The position numbers and the translations under genes were made by a program. From Methylosinus sporium (lineage in GTDB: Bacteria; Pseudomonadota; Alphaproteobacteria; Rhizobiales; Beijerinckiaceae): a stretch of DNA of 56,654 nt. The first letter of the stretch is position 1. The number at the start of each line of letters is the position of its first letter. Below the pieces are notes generated by a model. It did no database searches, had not been told where the DNA came from, and was given only the letters and a program-made list of their open reading frames with translations. The stretch is taken from contig NZ_PUIV01000024.1 of assembly GCF_003113265.1 (NCBI RefSeq), positions 1 to 56,654 on the forward strand, in the 5' to 3' direction. Below, in pieces: positions 1 to 6,648 of this stretch.

Positions 1-66
1 GCCGGGGCCGGGGCATGAGTGGGAGCCGGCTCCCGCCCCGGCTCCCACTCATGCCCCGGCCCCGGC
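1..66. repeat. Perfect 29-bp inverted repeat at the window edge
   Basis: Bases 1-29 are the exact reverse complement of 38-66, with an 8-base spacer (30-37). It sits in a Pro/Ala-rich coding stretch. The right arm makes sense as coding sequence (PA-repeat), while the left arm read in the same frame gives PGPGHEWEP, which breaks that pattern. A fold-back artefact at a contig end is therefore as likely as a genuine hairpin. Confidence 0.75.
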
Positions 67-286
67 AGAAACGGCTCCCGCTCCGACGCCGGCTCCGGCC
101 CCAACGACCGCCGCTCCCGCGGCGAAGCCCGCCACCGAAGGCAAGGCCGCCCAGGCCGCGCGCCAGAAGAAATGCGGCGCCGAATGGAAGGCGAAGAAGG
201 CCGAGCTGCTGAAGGCCAATCCCAAGGCCACATGGCCGAAATATTGGAGCGAATGCAACAAGCGCCTCAAAGCCGCGGGCGAGTGA
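2..286 (+). CDS. Small Pro/Ala-rich protein with conserved C-terminal domain (5' truncated)
   Basis: The frame is open from the window edge to the TGA at 284-286 (94 residues visible) and has no start codon, so the gene is cut by the edge. It begins with a PA/PT-rich linker (about residues 10-45). A charged C-terminal module follows, with a single Cys in KKCGAEWKAKK and a second in YWSECNKRLKAAGE. Small exported proteins of Hyphomicrobiales often end in such a W-x-x-W-x-x-C-x-K-R-L module; their function is unknown. The overlapping ORFs in other frames are compositional shadows. The first ten or so residues come from the inverted repeat and may be artefactual. A good hairpin terminator follows. 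Confidence 0.7.
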   Translation, partial: PGPGHEWEPAPAPAPTHAPAPAETAPAPTPAPAPTTAAPAAKPATEGKAAQAARQKKCGAEWKAKKAELLKANPKATWPKYWSECNKRLKAAGE

Positions 287-315
287 CCGAGCGAGCGAGG
301 CGAGATTTTCGACAG

Positions 316-343
316 GCCCGGCGCAGCGCGCGCCGGGCTTTTT
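316..343 (+). terminator. Rho-independent terminator
   Basis: A 9-bp GC stem (316-324 with 330-338) and a short loop are followed by TTTTT. It lies 30 bases after the stop of the truncated small-protein gene. Confidence 0.8.
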
Positions 344-484
344 CGTTCGAGCGGAGATGGGCGAGCGGAGACGAGCGAGCGCCCGCCCCTCTTGCGGCGC
401 GGCGGCGATTCATGGCACAGGCAGCAGGCCGCGAGACGACGGCGAGGCGCTCGGCAAGAGGCGCGTGAAGCGGGGGAACCGGAA

Positions 485-880
485 TTGGACAAGATCGAGC
501 TGCGTAAGCTGCAGGCCTTCTTGCGCCAGTCGCTCGGCAACGACGGGATTCGCGTGACCGCCGATCCCAAAAATCCCGAGGACGCCGCCGTTCATCTCGG
601 CGAACGCAAGATCGCCTCCATCATGGTGGACGACGAGGACGGCGACCGCTCCTTCGCCTTCGGCATGAAGCTCCCGGTCGGGCGCGAGACGCTGCAATCC
701 TATCTGCGCAAGCTGTTCGAGAACGACAAGCTCACCATCGCCCCGCGCGGCCGCAAGACCGATTCGGTGGAGCTCAACAGCGGCGAAGATTTTCTCGGCG
801 TCATCTCCGCCGACGACGCCAAGCAGACGAGCTACACGCTGCAGATCGCCATTCTCGACTTCGACCTCGACGATTTCTGA
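485..880 (+). CDS. DUF3126-like protein, apparent tandem duplication
   Basis: This is a 131-residue soluble acidic protein. I chose the TTG at 485 because GGGGGAA at 472-478 is a suitable ribosome-binding site and the N-terminus then reads LDKIELRKLQAFLRQ; the longer frame upstream is Arg-rich junk. Residues 1-65 and 66-131 resemble each other: LRKLQAFLRQSLGND versus LQSYLRKLFENDK, and later VHLGERKIASIMVDDEDGDRS versus LNSGEDFLGVISADDAKQ. The second half ends in QIAILDFDLDD, which is typical of DUF3126, an alphaproteobacterial family of about 70 residues. The function is unknown. The family call is from memory of the motif and is moderately sure. Confidence 0.7.
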   Translation: MDKIELRKLQAFLRQSLGNDGIRVTADPKNPEDAAVHLGERKIASIMVDDEDGDRSFAFGMKLPVGRETLQSYLRKLFENDKLTIAPRGRKTDSVELNSGEDFLGVISADDAKQTSYTLQIAILDFDLDDF

Positions 881-886
881 CAGCGC

Positions 887-1558
887 TCAGCGCGGCCGCG
901 GGGACGCGCCGTCGATCGAGGCCAGAAAGGCGCGCAGGCCCTTCGCCAGCTCCTCCCAATCGCGCAGCAGCGGCGCGGAAAAGCGCGCCTCCACATCCAC
1001 GGTCTTCCAGCGCAGCGCCCAGATGCAGGGGGCCGAGCCGAGAAAGCCGGCGTCCCGACGCGGGCAGCGCGCGAAGAACGCGCGCCCGTCCGGCGGCGCG
1101 AGATAGAGCTGCTCGAGCTCATAGGGCGAGCCGGCCTCGAAGCGCCGCAGGACGAGGCCGCCCGGCCCGCTCCAGACCTCGCTCTCCAGAAAGCGCGCAT
1201 AGAGACGCGACGGCCGCTCGGCCGGATCGAGCGCCTCCTCGCGCGGCGCGAGCGTGACGAAGACGCGCATCGGATCGAGCTCCTCGGCCGCGCGCCGGCG
1301 CGGATCGAGGCTGGGCTTCGGCGGCGGGGCGAAATCGGGAGCCACGGCGATGAAGGAAAGACGATCGACCGCCCCGCCATAGCGCGTCGACTCGTCGCGC
1401 GCGTGGGCCGGCGAATAGACGAAGCGCGCATCGCCGAGGCTGGCGGCGACGACGGCCGGCGCGGCCTCGTCGGCTCTTCTGAGGAGGCGAAAGGCGCCTG
1501 CGCCGAGAAGCCCCAGCGCGAGAGCGAGAAGGACGAGAACGAGGACGAAGAGACGCAT
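887..1558 (-). CDS. Membrane-anchored hypothetical protein
   Basis: This is a 223-residue protein with an N-terminal hydrophobic helix (residues 2-25) followed by RRADE, so it is probably a signal anchor with the rest in the periplasm. The soluble part contains two Cys (in ARCPRRDAGF and APCIWALRW) that could form a disulfide, and it ends in a basic PRPR tail. I recognise no catalytic motif or family. It is convergent with the DUF3126-like gene, whose stop lies 7 bases away. Confidence 0.65.
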   Translation of the reverse strand: MRLFVLVLVLLALALGLLGAGAFRLLRRADEAAPAVVAASLGDARFVYSPAHARDESTRYGGAVDRLSFIAVAPDFAPPPKPSLDPRRRAAEELDPMRVFVTLAPREEALDPAERPSRLYARFLESEVWSGPGGLVLRRFEAGSPYELEQLYLAPPDGRAFFARCPRRDAGFLGSAPCIWALRWKTVDVEARFSAPLLRDWEELAKGLRAFLASIDGASPRPR

Positions 1559-1724
1559 GGCTCTTTGGAAAGAGGAGCGCGGAAGATTCGCGAAGCTTAG
1601 CCCATTTTCGCCGGCGCCGCTCGCGCTCGCCGGTAGTGGGTCAGTTTGAATTTCACGTCATGACCCGAAGCCGTCACGCACCTTTGCTGACCTGAAGGTC
1701 TCAGATGGGGTGAGAAGCGGAGGC

Positions 1725-1973
1725 CTATGCTCGGCTACCGCGGAACCAGGGCGTAGCCACTATGAATTTTTCCGCATCCGCTGGCGAAGCGAACGGACCT
1801 ACCAACCTACCGGAATGCCTGTTCTTGAATGTGGTCCCTTCGACCCATTCCTGCTCGTCGAGATATGTTTCGCCGTTGCGGAACTCCAGCACGTCGGCTG
1901 CTCGTTTCCCGTCCTCGCTGTAGAGCTTGAACGCGCTTCGACATTCTTGCTCTGGCATCGGGGGCTCACTCAT
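1725..1973 (-). CDS. Small hypothetical protein
   Basis: This is an 82-residue acidic, soluble protein containing AFKLYSEDGKRAADVLEFRNGETYLDEQEW. It has no signal peptide or membrane segment. A purine-rich stretch (AGAGGCGG) precedes the ATG at 1973. Base composition here is less GC-rich than in the flanking genes, suggesting acquired DNA. I do not recognise a family. The convergent ORF on the other strand (1710-2111) is Cys- and Arg-rich and looks like a shadow. Confidence 0.5.
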   Translation of the reverse strand: MSEPPMPEQECRSAFKLYSEDGKRAADVLEFRNGETYLDEQEWVEGTTFKNRHSGRLVGPFASPADAEKFIVATPWFRGSRA

Positions 1974-2076
1974 TCGCCGCCTCTCTGCGTCGGGTCAATC
2001 CCAGTCGTTCGACGGTTTGCCTCAGAATGCGCGCTCCTGGCGAGACGTCCCCATTCGGCAACGCGTAACTCTACAT

Positions 2077-2520
2077 TCAACGAGAATGTGTCTCTGTCAC
2101 GTGTCCCATGATCAATAAACCTCGTTCTGTGAGTTGGACTGGATATTTTCCAAACCCATCGATCGCATTCATGATTGCCTCGACGTCTTGCTCGATTTCT
2201 CCATCGGGAACGCCAGGATTGCCCCGCTTATATTTCGCTATACGGGGAACAAGCATCCATTCGATGGAGCGCAAAGGTATCGGGCCGAAGCCAAAGATGT
2301 CGACCCAAGGACGCGGGGACCATAAGCCTATCGGGAAATAGACCCTTTTTTCTTCGGTAACGTCGATAAATTTCACGATGCAATATTCCAGCCGCCACTC
2401 GGGCTTGTTGAGTTCCGAAAACACTTTCCGCCATTTCGTATCCGACATGAGCGAGGCGTGCGCGCGCGCCTGGACCCTGCGGCCAACGCACTGAAGTTCC
2501 TCACGCCCATGTGTCGCCAT
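2077..2520 (-). CDS. Hypothetical protein, possibly DUF6678-like
   Basis: This is a 147-residue protein. The ATG at 2520 is preceded by GGAGGAGT at ideal spacing, which favours it over the internal Met at 2448 (MSDTKWRKVF) where the conserved-looking part begins. The core reads SDTKWRKVFSELNK, then FGFGPIPLRSIEWMLVP. This resembles small proteins annotated as DUF6678, whose function is unknown and which sit in accessory regions. There is no signal peptide. It lies in the less GC-rich patch with the 1725-1973 gene on the same strand. The family assignment is tentative. Confidence 0.55.
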   Translation of the reverse strand: MATHGREELQCVGRRVQARAHASLMSDTKWRKVFSELNKPEWRLEYCIVKFIDVTEEKRVYFPIGLWSPRPWVDIFGFGPIPLRSIEWMLVPRIAKYKRGNPGVPDGEIEQDVEAIMNAIDGFGKYPVQLTERGLLIMGHVTETHSR

Positions 2521-2716
2521 ACCAGCACTCCTCCGCGCTAAAAAATACCTGCATAAAATTGCCTTCGCACGGCGCGAATTTTGCTCGGCGGCCCCTTTAA
2601 AGAATAGCGATTATGAGGGTAGGATTCCGGTAATCAATAGGGCTCCGAAAATTCGGACCGCACCGCCGGACACTACTTACGCCCCATTTGCTGCATTGGG
2701 AAGGCATTGTTGCTCG

Positions 2717-3130
2717 ATGTACCAAGTGGAAAAAGTGTGCCTCGTCGTGATCCGAACGTTTGAGTGCGGGCTGGAAGTCCTTGCCTTTGTGCATCCTTCG
2801 GCTGGGAAGCAGTTCGTGAAGGGAACGATCGAAACAGGAGAGACGCCGGTCGAAGCTGCCGAGCGCGAGTTGCGAGAAGAAAGCGGACTGACCATTCAGT
2901 CGCCATTGATGTACCTCGGACAACACCAGATCGGAGCTGATCGTCAGCTGTGGCATTTCTTCCATTTTCGTTCTTCTGGCCTACCCGACACTTGGCAACA
3001 TAAGGCTGAGGACGACCACGGTCATACTTTCTCATTCTTCTGGCATCCGATCGATTTGCCGCTTGATCGAGACTGGCATCCGCTCTTTCACGAGGCCTTT
3101 GAGTTCTTTGCGCCTCTTGTACCTCACTAA
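2717..3130 (+). CDS. NUDIX hydrolase
   Basis: This is a 137-residue protein starting MYQVEKVCLVVIR. The ATG at 2717 is preferred over an upstream TTG at 2696 because the fold starts here. The NUDIX box G-x5-E-x7-REL-x-EE-x-G-L is complete (GTIETGETPVEAAERELREE, then SGL), so it should bind a divalent metal and cleave a nucleoside diphosphate linked to another group. The substrate is unknown. It is rich in His and Trp in the C-terminal half (RQLWHFFHF, HTFSFFWHPIDLP). It stands alone, next to the low-GC accessory genes on the opposite strand. Confidence 0.85.
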   Translation: MYQVEKVCLVVIRTFECGLEVLAFVHPSAGKQFVKGTIETGETPVEAAERELREESGLTIQSPLMYLGQHQIGADRQLWHFFHFRSSGLPDTWQHKAEDDHGHTFSFFWHPIDLPLDRDWHPLFHEAFEFFAPLVPH

Positions 3131-3198
3131 TGTCCATACATGGCGCGACGCGGGAACGGCCAAGCGCGACCTATGCCGGACACGATGGATGAAACGTG

Positions 3199-3303
3199 AT
3201 GGAAATTACAGTGATCGATAGGATGCGCTCGTCGAACCGCCAGGAGCTGTTGACGCTCCTTGCGACGTCGATCACGGAAATGACCATTCAAACCGACCCA
3301 TAA
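3199..3303 (+). CDS. Possible 34-residue peptide
   Basis: The frame ATG 3199 to TAA 3301 encodes a peptide of 34 residues with an amphipathic centre (SSNRQELLTLLATSITEM). No clear ribosome-binding site is visible. It lies between the NUDIX gene and the carbonic anhydrase gene and could be a remnant of a longer gene or chance. Confidence 0.2.
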   Translation: MEITVIDRMRSSNRQELLTLLATSITEMTIQTDP

Positions 3304-3401
3304 CGCGGTTTCCTCTTCGCGGCAAAAACTCTAGAAAGTCCGGCGAAGCCCCTGCGCGTCTCTCCGAGACGTCGCCGAAAGGGGCGCGGGAGACGAGGAT
3401 C

Positions 3402-3929
3402 ATGCCGCTCTACAAGCTCGACGGCGTCGCGCCGCGCGTGCCGGCTTCCGGCCGTTTTTGGGTCGCGCCGGACGCTCGGATCATCGGCCGCGTGCAGCTC
3501 GACGAAGACGCCAACATATGGTTCGGCTGCGTGCTGCGCGGCGACAATGAATGGATTGCCGTCGGCGCCCGCACCAATGTCCAGGACAACTGCATTTTCC
3601 ATACGGATATGGGCTTTCCGCTGACCATCGGCGCCGATTGCACCATCGGCCATGGCGTCATTCTGCACAGCTGCGTCATCGGCGAGGCGAGCCTCGTCGG
3701 CATGGGCGCGACGATCCTCAATGGCGCGAAAATCGGCCGCAACTGCCTCGTCGGGGCCAATTCGCTGGTGACGGAAAACAAGGAATTCCCGGACAACAGC
3801 CTGATCGTCGGCTCGCCGGCCCGCGTCGTACGCACGCTCGACGAGGGCGCGCTGGCGCGCAATCTCGAATCGGCGAAGCATTATGTCGAGAACGCCGAGC
3901 GCTATGCGAAAGGGCTGGAGGCGATCTGA
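3402..3929 (+). CDS. Gamma-class carbonic anhydrase family protein
   Basis: This is a 175-residue left-handed beta-helix protein with hexapeptide repeats through residues 20-140 (for example IGADCTIGHGVILHSCVIGE) and a C-terminal helix. The three metal-ligand histidines of the gamma-CA family are present at about residues 67, 84 and 89 (IFHTD, TIGHGVILHS). The family hydrates CO2 or, in YrdA/PaaY-type members, has other or unproven activities. It acts in the cytoplasm as a trimer. It stands alone, convergent with the protease gene. Length and motifs are normal. Confidence 0.9.
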   Translation: MPLYKLDGVAPRVPASGRFWVAPDARIIGRVQLDEDANIWFGCVLRGDNEWIAVGARTNVQDNCIFHTDMGFPLTIGADCTIGHGVILHSCVIGEASLVGMGATILNGAKIGRNCLVGANSLVTENKEFPDNSLIVGSPARVVRTLDEGALARNLESAKHYVENAERYAKGLEAI

Positions 3930-3971
3930 CCGTCCCGGCGCGCCCTTCGCGGGGGCGCGCCGACCGCCGGC

Positions 3972-4589
3972 TCAGCGCGCGGCGAAGCGGGGCGCGTTCG
4001 GATCGTCGATCGCCACCCAGACATTCTGATCGAGCTGCGACTGCCGCTTGACGAAACGATAGGGCGTGTTGGTCCAAGGGCGCACGGCGTCGTTCATATT
4101 GTCGAGGACGAACTCGCCGCGATTGGTCTTGACTGTCAGAATCGCGTGACCGTCGCCATTCTTCTCCTTGACCACCGTCATCAGCAGCGCGGCGCGCGGA
4201 TAGCCGAGCTCGACCAGCAGACGGCGCTTCATCAGCGCATAATCCTCGCAATCGCCCTTGCCGTCGGCGGGATAGTCCCAGCGATCGACGACGCCCCAAT
4301 GCTCCATGTCGGAGACGGGCTCGATCGCGTGATTGACCTTCGCGTTGATGCGCTGGAGGTCCTTGTAGGCCTTGGCGGTGAGATCGATATCGCGCGGAGC
4401 GGAGGCGTCGACGTCGCATTCGCCGCGATAGCGATGACAAAAGTCCAGCCATCCGTATGGGACGCTGGTCTCGGCTCCGAGAGCCGCATGGAGCAGGGGC
4501 TCGGAGGCTGCGCGCGCAGGCGCTCCCCAGAAGGAGAATGCGCCGGCCAGCGCCGCGCTCATCGTCAGTCTCGCCACTCTACGCAACAT
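3972..4589 (-). CDS. Bacterial transglutaminase-like cysteine proteinase (BTLCP)
   Basis: This is a 205-residue exported protein with a signal peptide ending near ARA-AS (residue 28). The Cys-His-Asp triad of the family (DUF920/BTLCP) is visible: Cys in GKGDCEDYALMKR, His in GDGHAILTV and Asp in FVLDNMND. Family members are periplasmic; LapG-type relatives cleave surface adhesins when c-di-GMP is low, but no LapD partner is seen here, so the substrate is open. A long AT-richer intergenic region lies upstream. Confidence 0.88.
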   Translation of the reverse strand: MLRRVARLTMSAALAGAFSFWGAPARAASEPLLHAALGAETSVPYGWLDFCHRYRGECDVDASAPRDIDLTAKAYKDLQRINAKVNHAIEPVSDMEHWGVVDRWDYPADGKGDCEDYALMKRRLLVELGYPRAALLMTVVKEKNGDGHAILTVKTNRGEFVLDNMNDAVRPWTNTPYRFVKRQSQLDQNVWVAIDDPNAPRFAAR

Positions 4590-4976
4590 TCTCGTCGTCT
4601 CCCCGATGTGAAGACGAGAATAGATTTATTGTTTTGCCCGCTCCGTAAGTAGATAGCTCAGTTTTTCAGCGAACACGTTTAGATTTTATGGGTTTTTTCG
4701 TAAGTATAACGAATTGCGACCGAAATAGGCGAAATTTCGCGGTATTTTCGATATGCTATTGAAAATATGCGATATCGATGGCCGCCCGAGGGGCCGCCGC
4801 GGATCGTTCGAGGCGCCGCGCCTGCTCTCGCGGGGCCCATTCGTTAACGCCGGAGCCCTATTCGTCGTTAACGGGCTCGCCTCGGCGGCGGCGGGGGAAA
4901 TCACGGCGGCGGCCATGGTTCGGTCTCAAAGGCGGCGTAAGAACTCGAGCCGGGTTTCCATCGGGGTTCGACGACG
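4590..4976. other. 387-bp intergenic region with AT-rich core
   Basis: The region lies between two divergent genes. It includes an unusually AT-rich stretch (about 4620-4775) within GC-rich DNA, with an inverted repeat TATTTTC (4743-4749)/GAAAATA (4761-4767) and a self-complementary CGAAATTTCG just before it. It probably carries the two divergent promoters. No convincing gene was seen; the ORFs here are Arg-rich shadows. Confidence 0.5.
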
Positions 4977-5468
4977 ATGTTGCTGCGCTTTGCAATTGCC
5001 TTGGCGGCGAGCTTTCTCGCCTTCGTAGTCTGCGACGCGCCGATCGCCGAGCCGCTCAACCGTGTGGCGGAAAATCCCTTTGTCGCGCGCCGCAGCCCGC
5101 TCGAGAGCCATATGGACGAATGGCGGCTCGCTCTGCGTCTCTCGGGTGAGCAGGACCGGCTGTTCTCCACTTTCGCGGAGCAATTGCATATCGTGGTTCG
5201 GGACCGCGACGCCGCCATCGTCGCCGCCGCGATCGACCGCAATCGGGAGGGCGCGCCGCGCGATCCCGGCGAACCGCTCCGCGCGCGCGCCGATCGTCTG
5301 AGCCGCCATGTGGAGAATTTACGCGCGCTCGCCGACGCCGAAACGAGCTTCTTCGCCTCTCTGTCCGTCGAGCAGCGACGCACAGCGGATCGCGTCATGC
5401 CGCGCGATGTGCTCGGCGCTCATGACCTGTTCCGCCGCCGCGGAATTCGCCCGGACCGAAATGGCTAG
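4977..5468 (+). CDS. Spy/CpxP (LTXXQ)-like periplasmic protein
   Basis: This is a 163-residue protein with an N-terminal hydrophobic segment (LLRFAIALAASFLAFVVC), probably a signal peptide. The rest is predicted helical and charged: HMDEWRLALRLSGEQDRLFSTF, then ENLRALADAETSFFASLSVEQRRTAD. The L-S-x-x-Q repeats at equivalent positions resemble the LTXXQ motif of Spy/CpxP periplasmic chaperones. The Cys near residue 19 is not a clear lipobox. It is followed closely by another exported small protein. Confidence 0.65.
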   Translation: MLLRFAIALAASFLAFVVCDAPIAEPLNRVAENPFVARRSPLESHMDEWRLALRLSGEQDRLFSTFAEQLHIVVRDRDAAIVAAAIDRNREGAPRDPGEPLRARADRLSRHVENLRALADAETSFFASLSVEQRRTADRVMPRDVLGAHDLFRRRGIRPDRNG

Positions 5469-5520
5469 AATTTCCATGCGCACGCTCGCCGCAGCCCCCT
5501 CCCCTCGTCGGACGCAGGGA

Positions 5521-5964
5521 ATGAAATCCGTTTCGGACGCCCGCGCCGCGCGCTGTGGGGGACTTCGGGTTCTTTTGGCCTGCGCTCTCTCTATGATGGC
5601 GCTCGCGCCTGCGGCCTCCGCCGCCAATGGCCCCGACAGGCCGCCGACCTTCGAGCCCGCCGCCCCGCCCGCGCTCGCCGGAAAATCGGCGCAGCCGGCG
5701 CAAGCGCGCAAGCGCCTGACCAAATTCGAGGCGCGACGCATTCGTCACGCCTGCCAGGGGCGCGCCAATGAGCGCGGCCTCGGCGGCCCCGAGCGCGAAG
5801 CTTTTTTGGGTCGCTGCTATTTCGGCCGCGTCTCGACCCGCGTCGAGCGCCAGCAATGCCGCCAGGAGGCGGCGGCGCGCGGCGTCGAGCGAGGGAGCCT
5901 GCGCGCCTATATCCGCGACTGCGTGCGGGACCGTCTGCGCGCCAGGGAAGAGAGAAAGAACTGA
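5521..5964 (+). CDS. Exported PsiF-like repeat protein
   Basis: This is a 147-residue basic protein. From the ATG at 5521 the N-terminus is a signal peptide (VLLACALSMMALAPAASA-AN); in-frame ATGs at 5461 and 5476 are alternatives, and 5461 would overlap the preceding stop. After a Pro/Ala linker the domain reads ARRIRHACQGRANERGLGGP then EREAFLGRCYFG, matching the PsiF pattern of C-x3-A-x3-G-L-x-G-x2-R-x2-F-x3-C. A second Cys-containing segment follows (RQQCRQEAAARG, RDCVRDRLR). PsiF-type proteins are periplasmic and of unknown function. Confidence 0.65.
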   Translation: MKSVSDARAARCGGLRVLLACALSMMALAPAASAANGPDRPPTFEPAAPPALAGKSAQPAQARKRLTKFEARRIRHACQGRANERGLGGPEREAFLGRCYFGRVSTRVERQQCRQEAAARGVERGSLRAYIRDCVRDRLRAREERKN

Positions 5965-5980
5965 TAGGCGGCCGGCGCGC

Positions 5981-6409
5981 TCAGCGCCGCACCACCAGCA
6001 CCGAGCATTTGGCGTGGCGCACGATCGTCTTGGCGTTGGAGCCGAGAAGATAGGTCGACATCGCCGGCCGATGCGAGCCGAGCACGATGAGATCGGCGCC
6101 CCACTCTTGCGCTTCCGCGAGCACCTCCGGATAGATGGCGCCGAAACGCACCACTGTCGTCACCTTGTTCTTGGGATAGTCGAGCTTGGCGGCGACATCG
6201 GCGATTTCCTGCTCCGCCGCGGTGCGCAATTCCTCGTCGAAATTCGGCGGGATGTAATCGAGAAACGCCACCGGCACGAGAGATTGCACATTGACGAGGC
6301 GAAGTTCGGGCTGCGCCTGGCCTTTGGCCAATGCGAGCGCTTCGTCGAGCGCGAGGCGCGTCAGCTCCGGCTCTGTCAAATCGAGGGGAATGAGGATTTT
6401 CTCATGCAT
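5981..6409 (-). CDS. Universal stress protein (UspA family)
   Basis: This is a 142-residue single-domain Usp protein. The N-terminus MHEKILIPLDLTEPE is the first beta strand, and the C-terminal ATP-binding signature G-x2-R-x9-G-S/T-x-A is present in GSHRPAMSTYLLGSNAKTI, followed by CSVLVVR. Such proteins bind nucleotides and protect cells in stress; no specific partner is evident. It is convergent with the PsiF-like gene. Confidence 0.92.
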   Translation of the reverse strand: MHEKILIPLDLTEPELTRLALDEALALAKGQAQPELRLVNVQSLVPVAFLDYIPPNFDEELRTAAEQEIADVAAKLDYPKNKVTTVVRFGAIYPEVLAEAQEWGADLIVLGSHRPAMSTYLLGSNAKTIVRHAKCSVLVVRR

Positions 6410-6648
6410 GGGCGCTCCTCCGCTCGGGTAACCAACCGATCATGGCCCCGAGATCGTGATGTAAGGCTCGCGCTCCGGCGTTTCAGCGCTCTAGCGCGCG
6501 ACCGAACGTCGCGCGCGGAACGGTCGCCTCTTACGATGGGACGACGTCGGCCGGCGCGCCGCCAGCCGATTATATGGCGTCCGACTCGCGATTGCGCTGC
6601 GGGAAAATATTTAGGAGACGAGTGACGCCGGCGCGATCGCTCTCGGCT

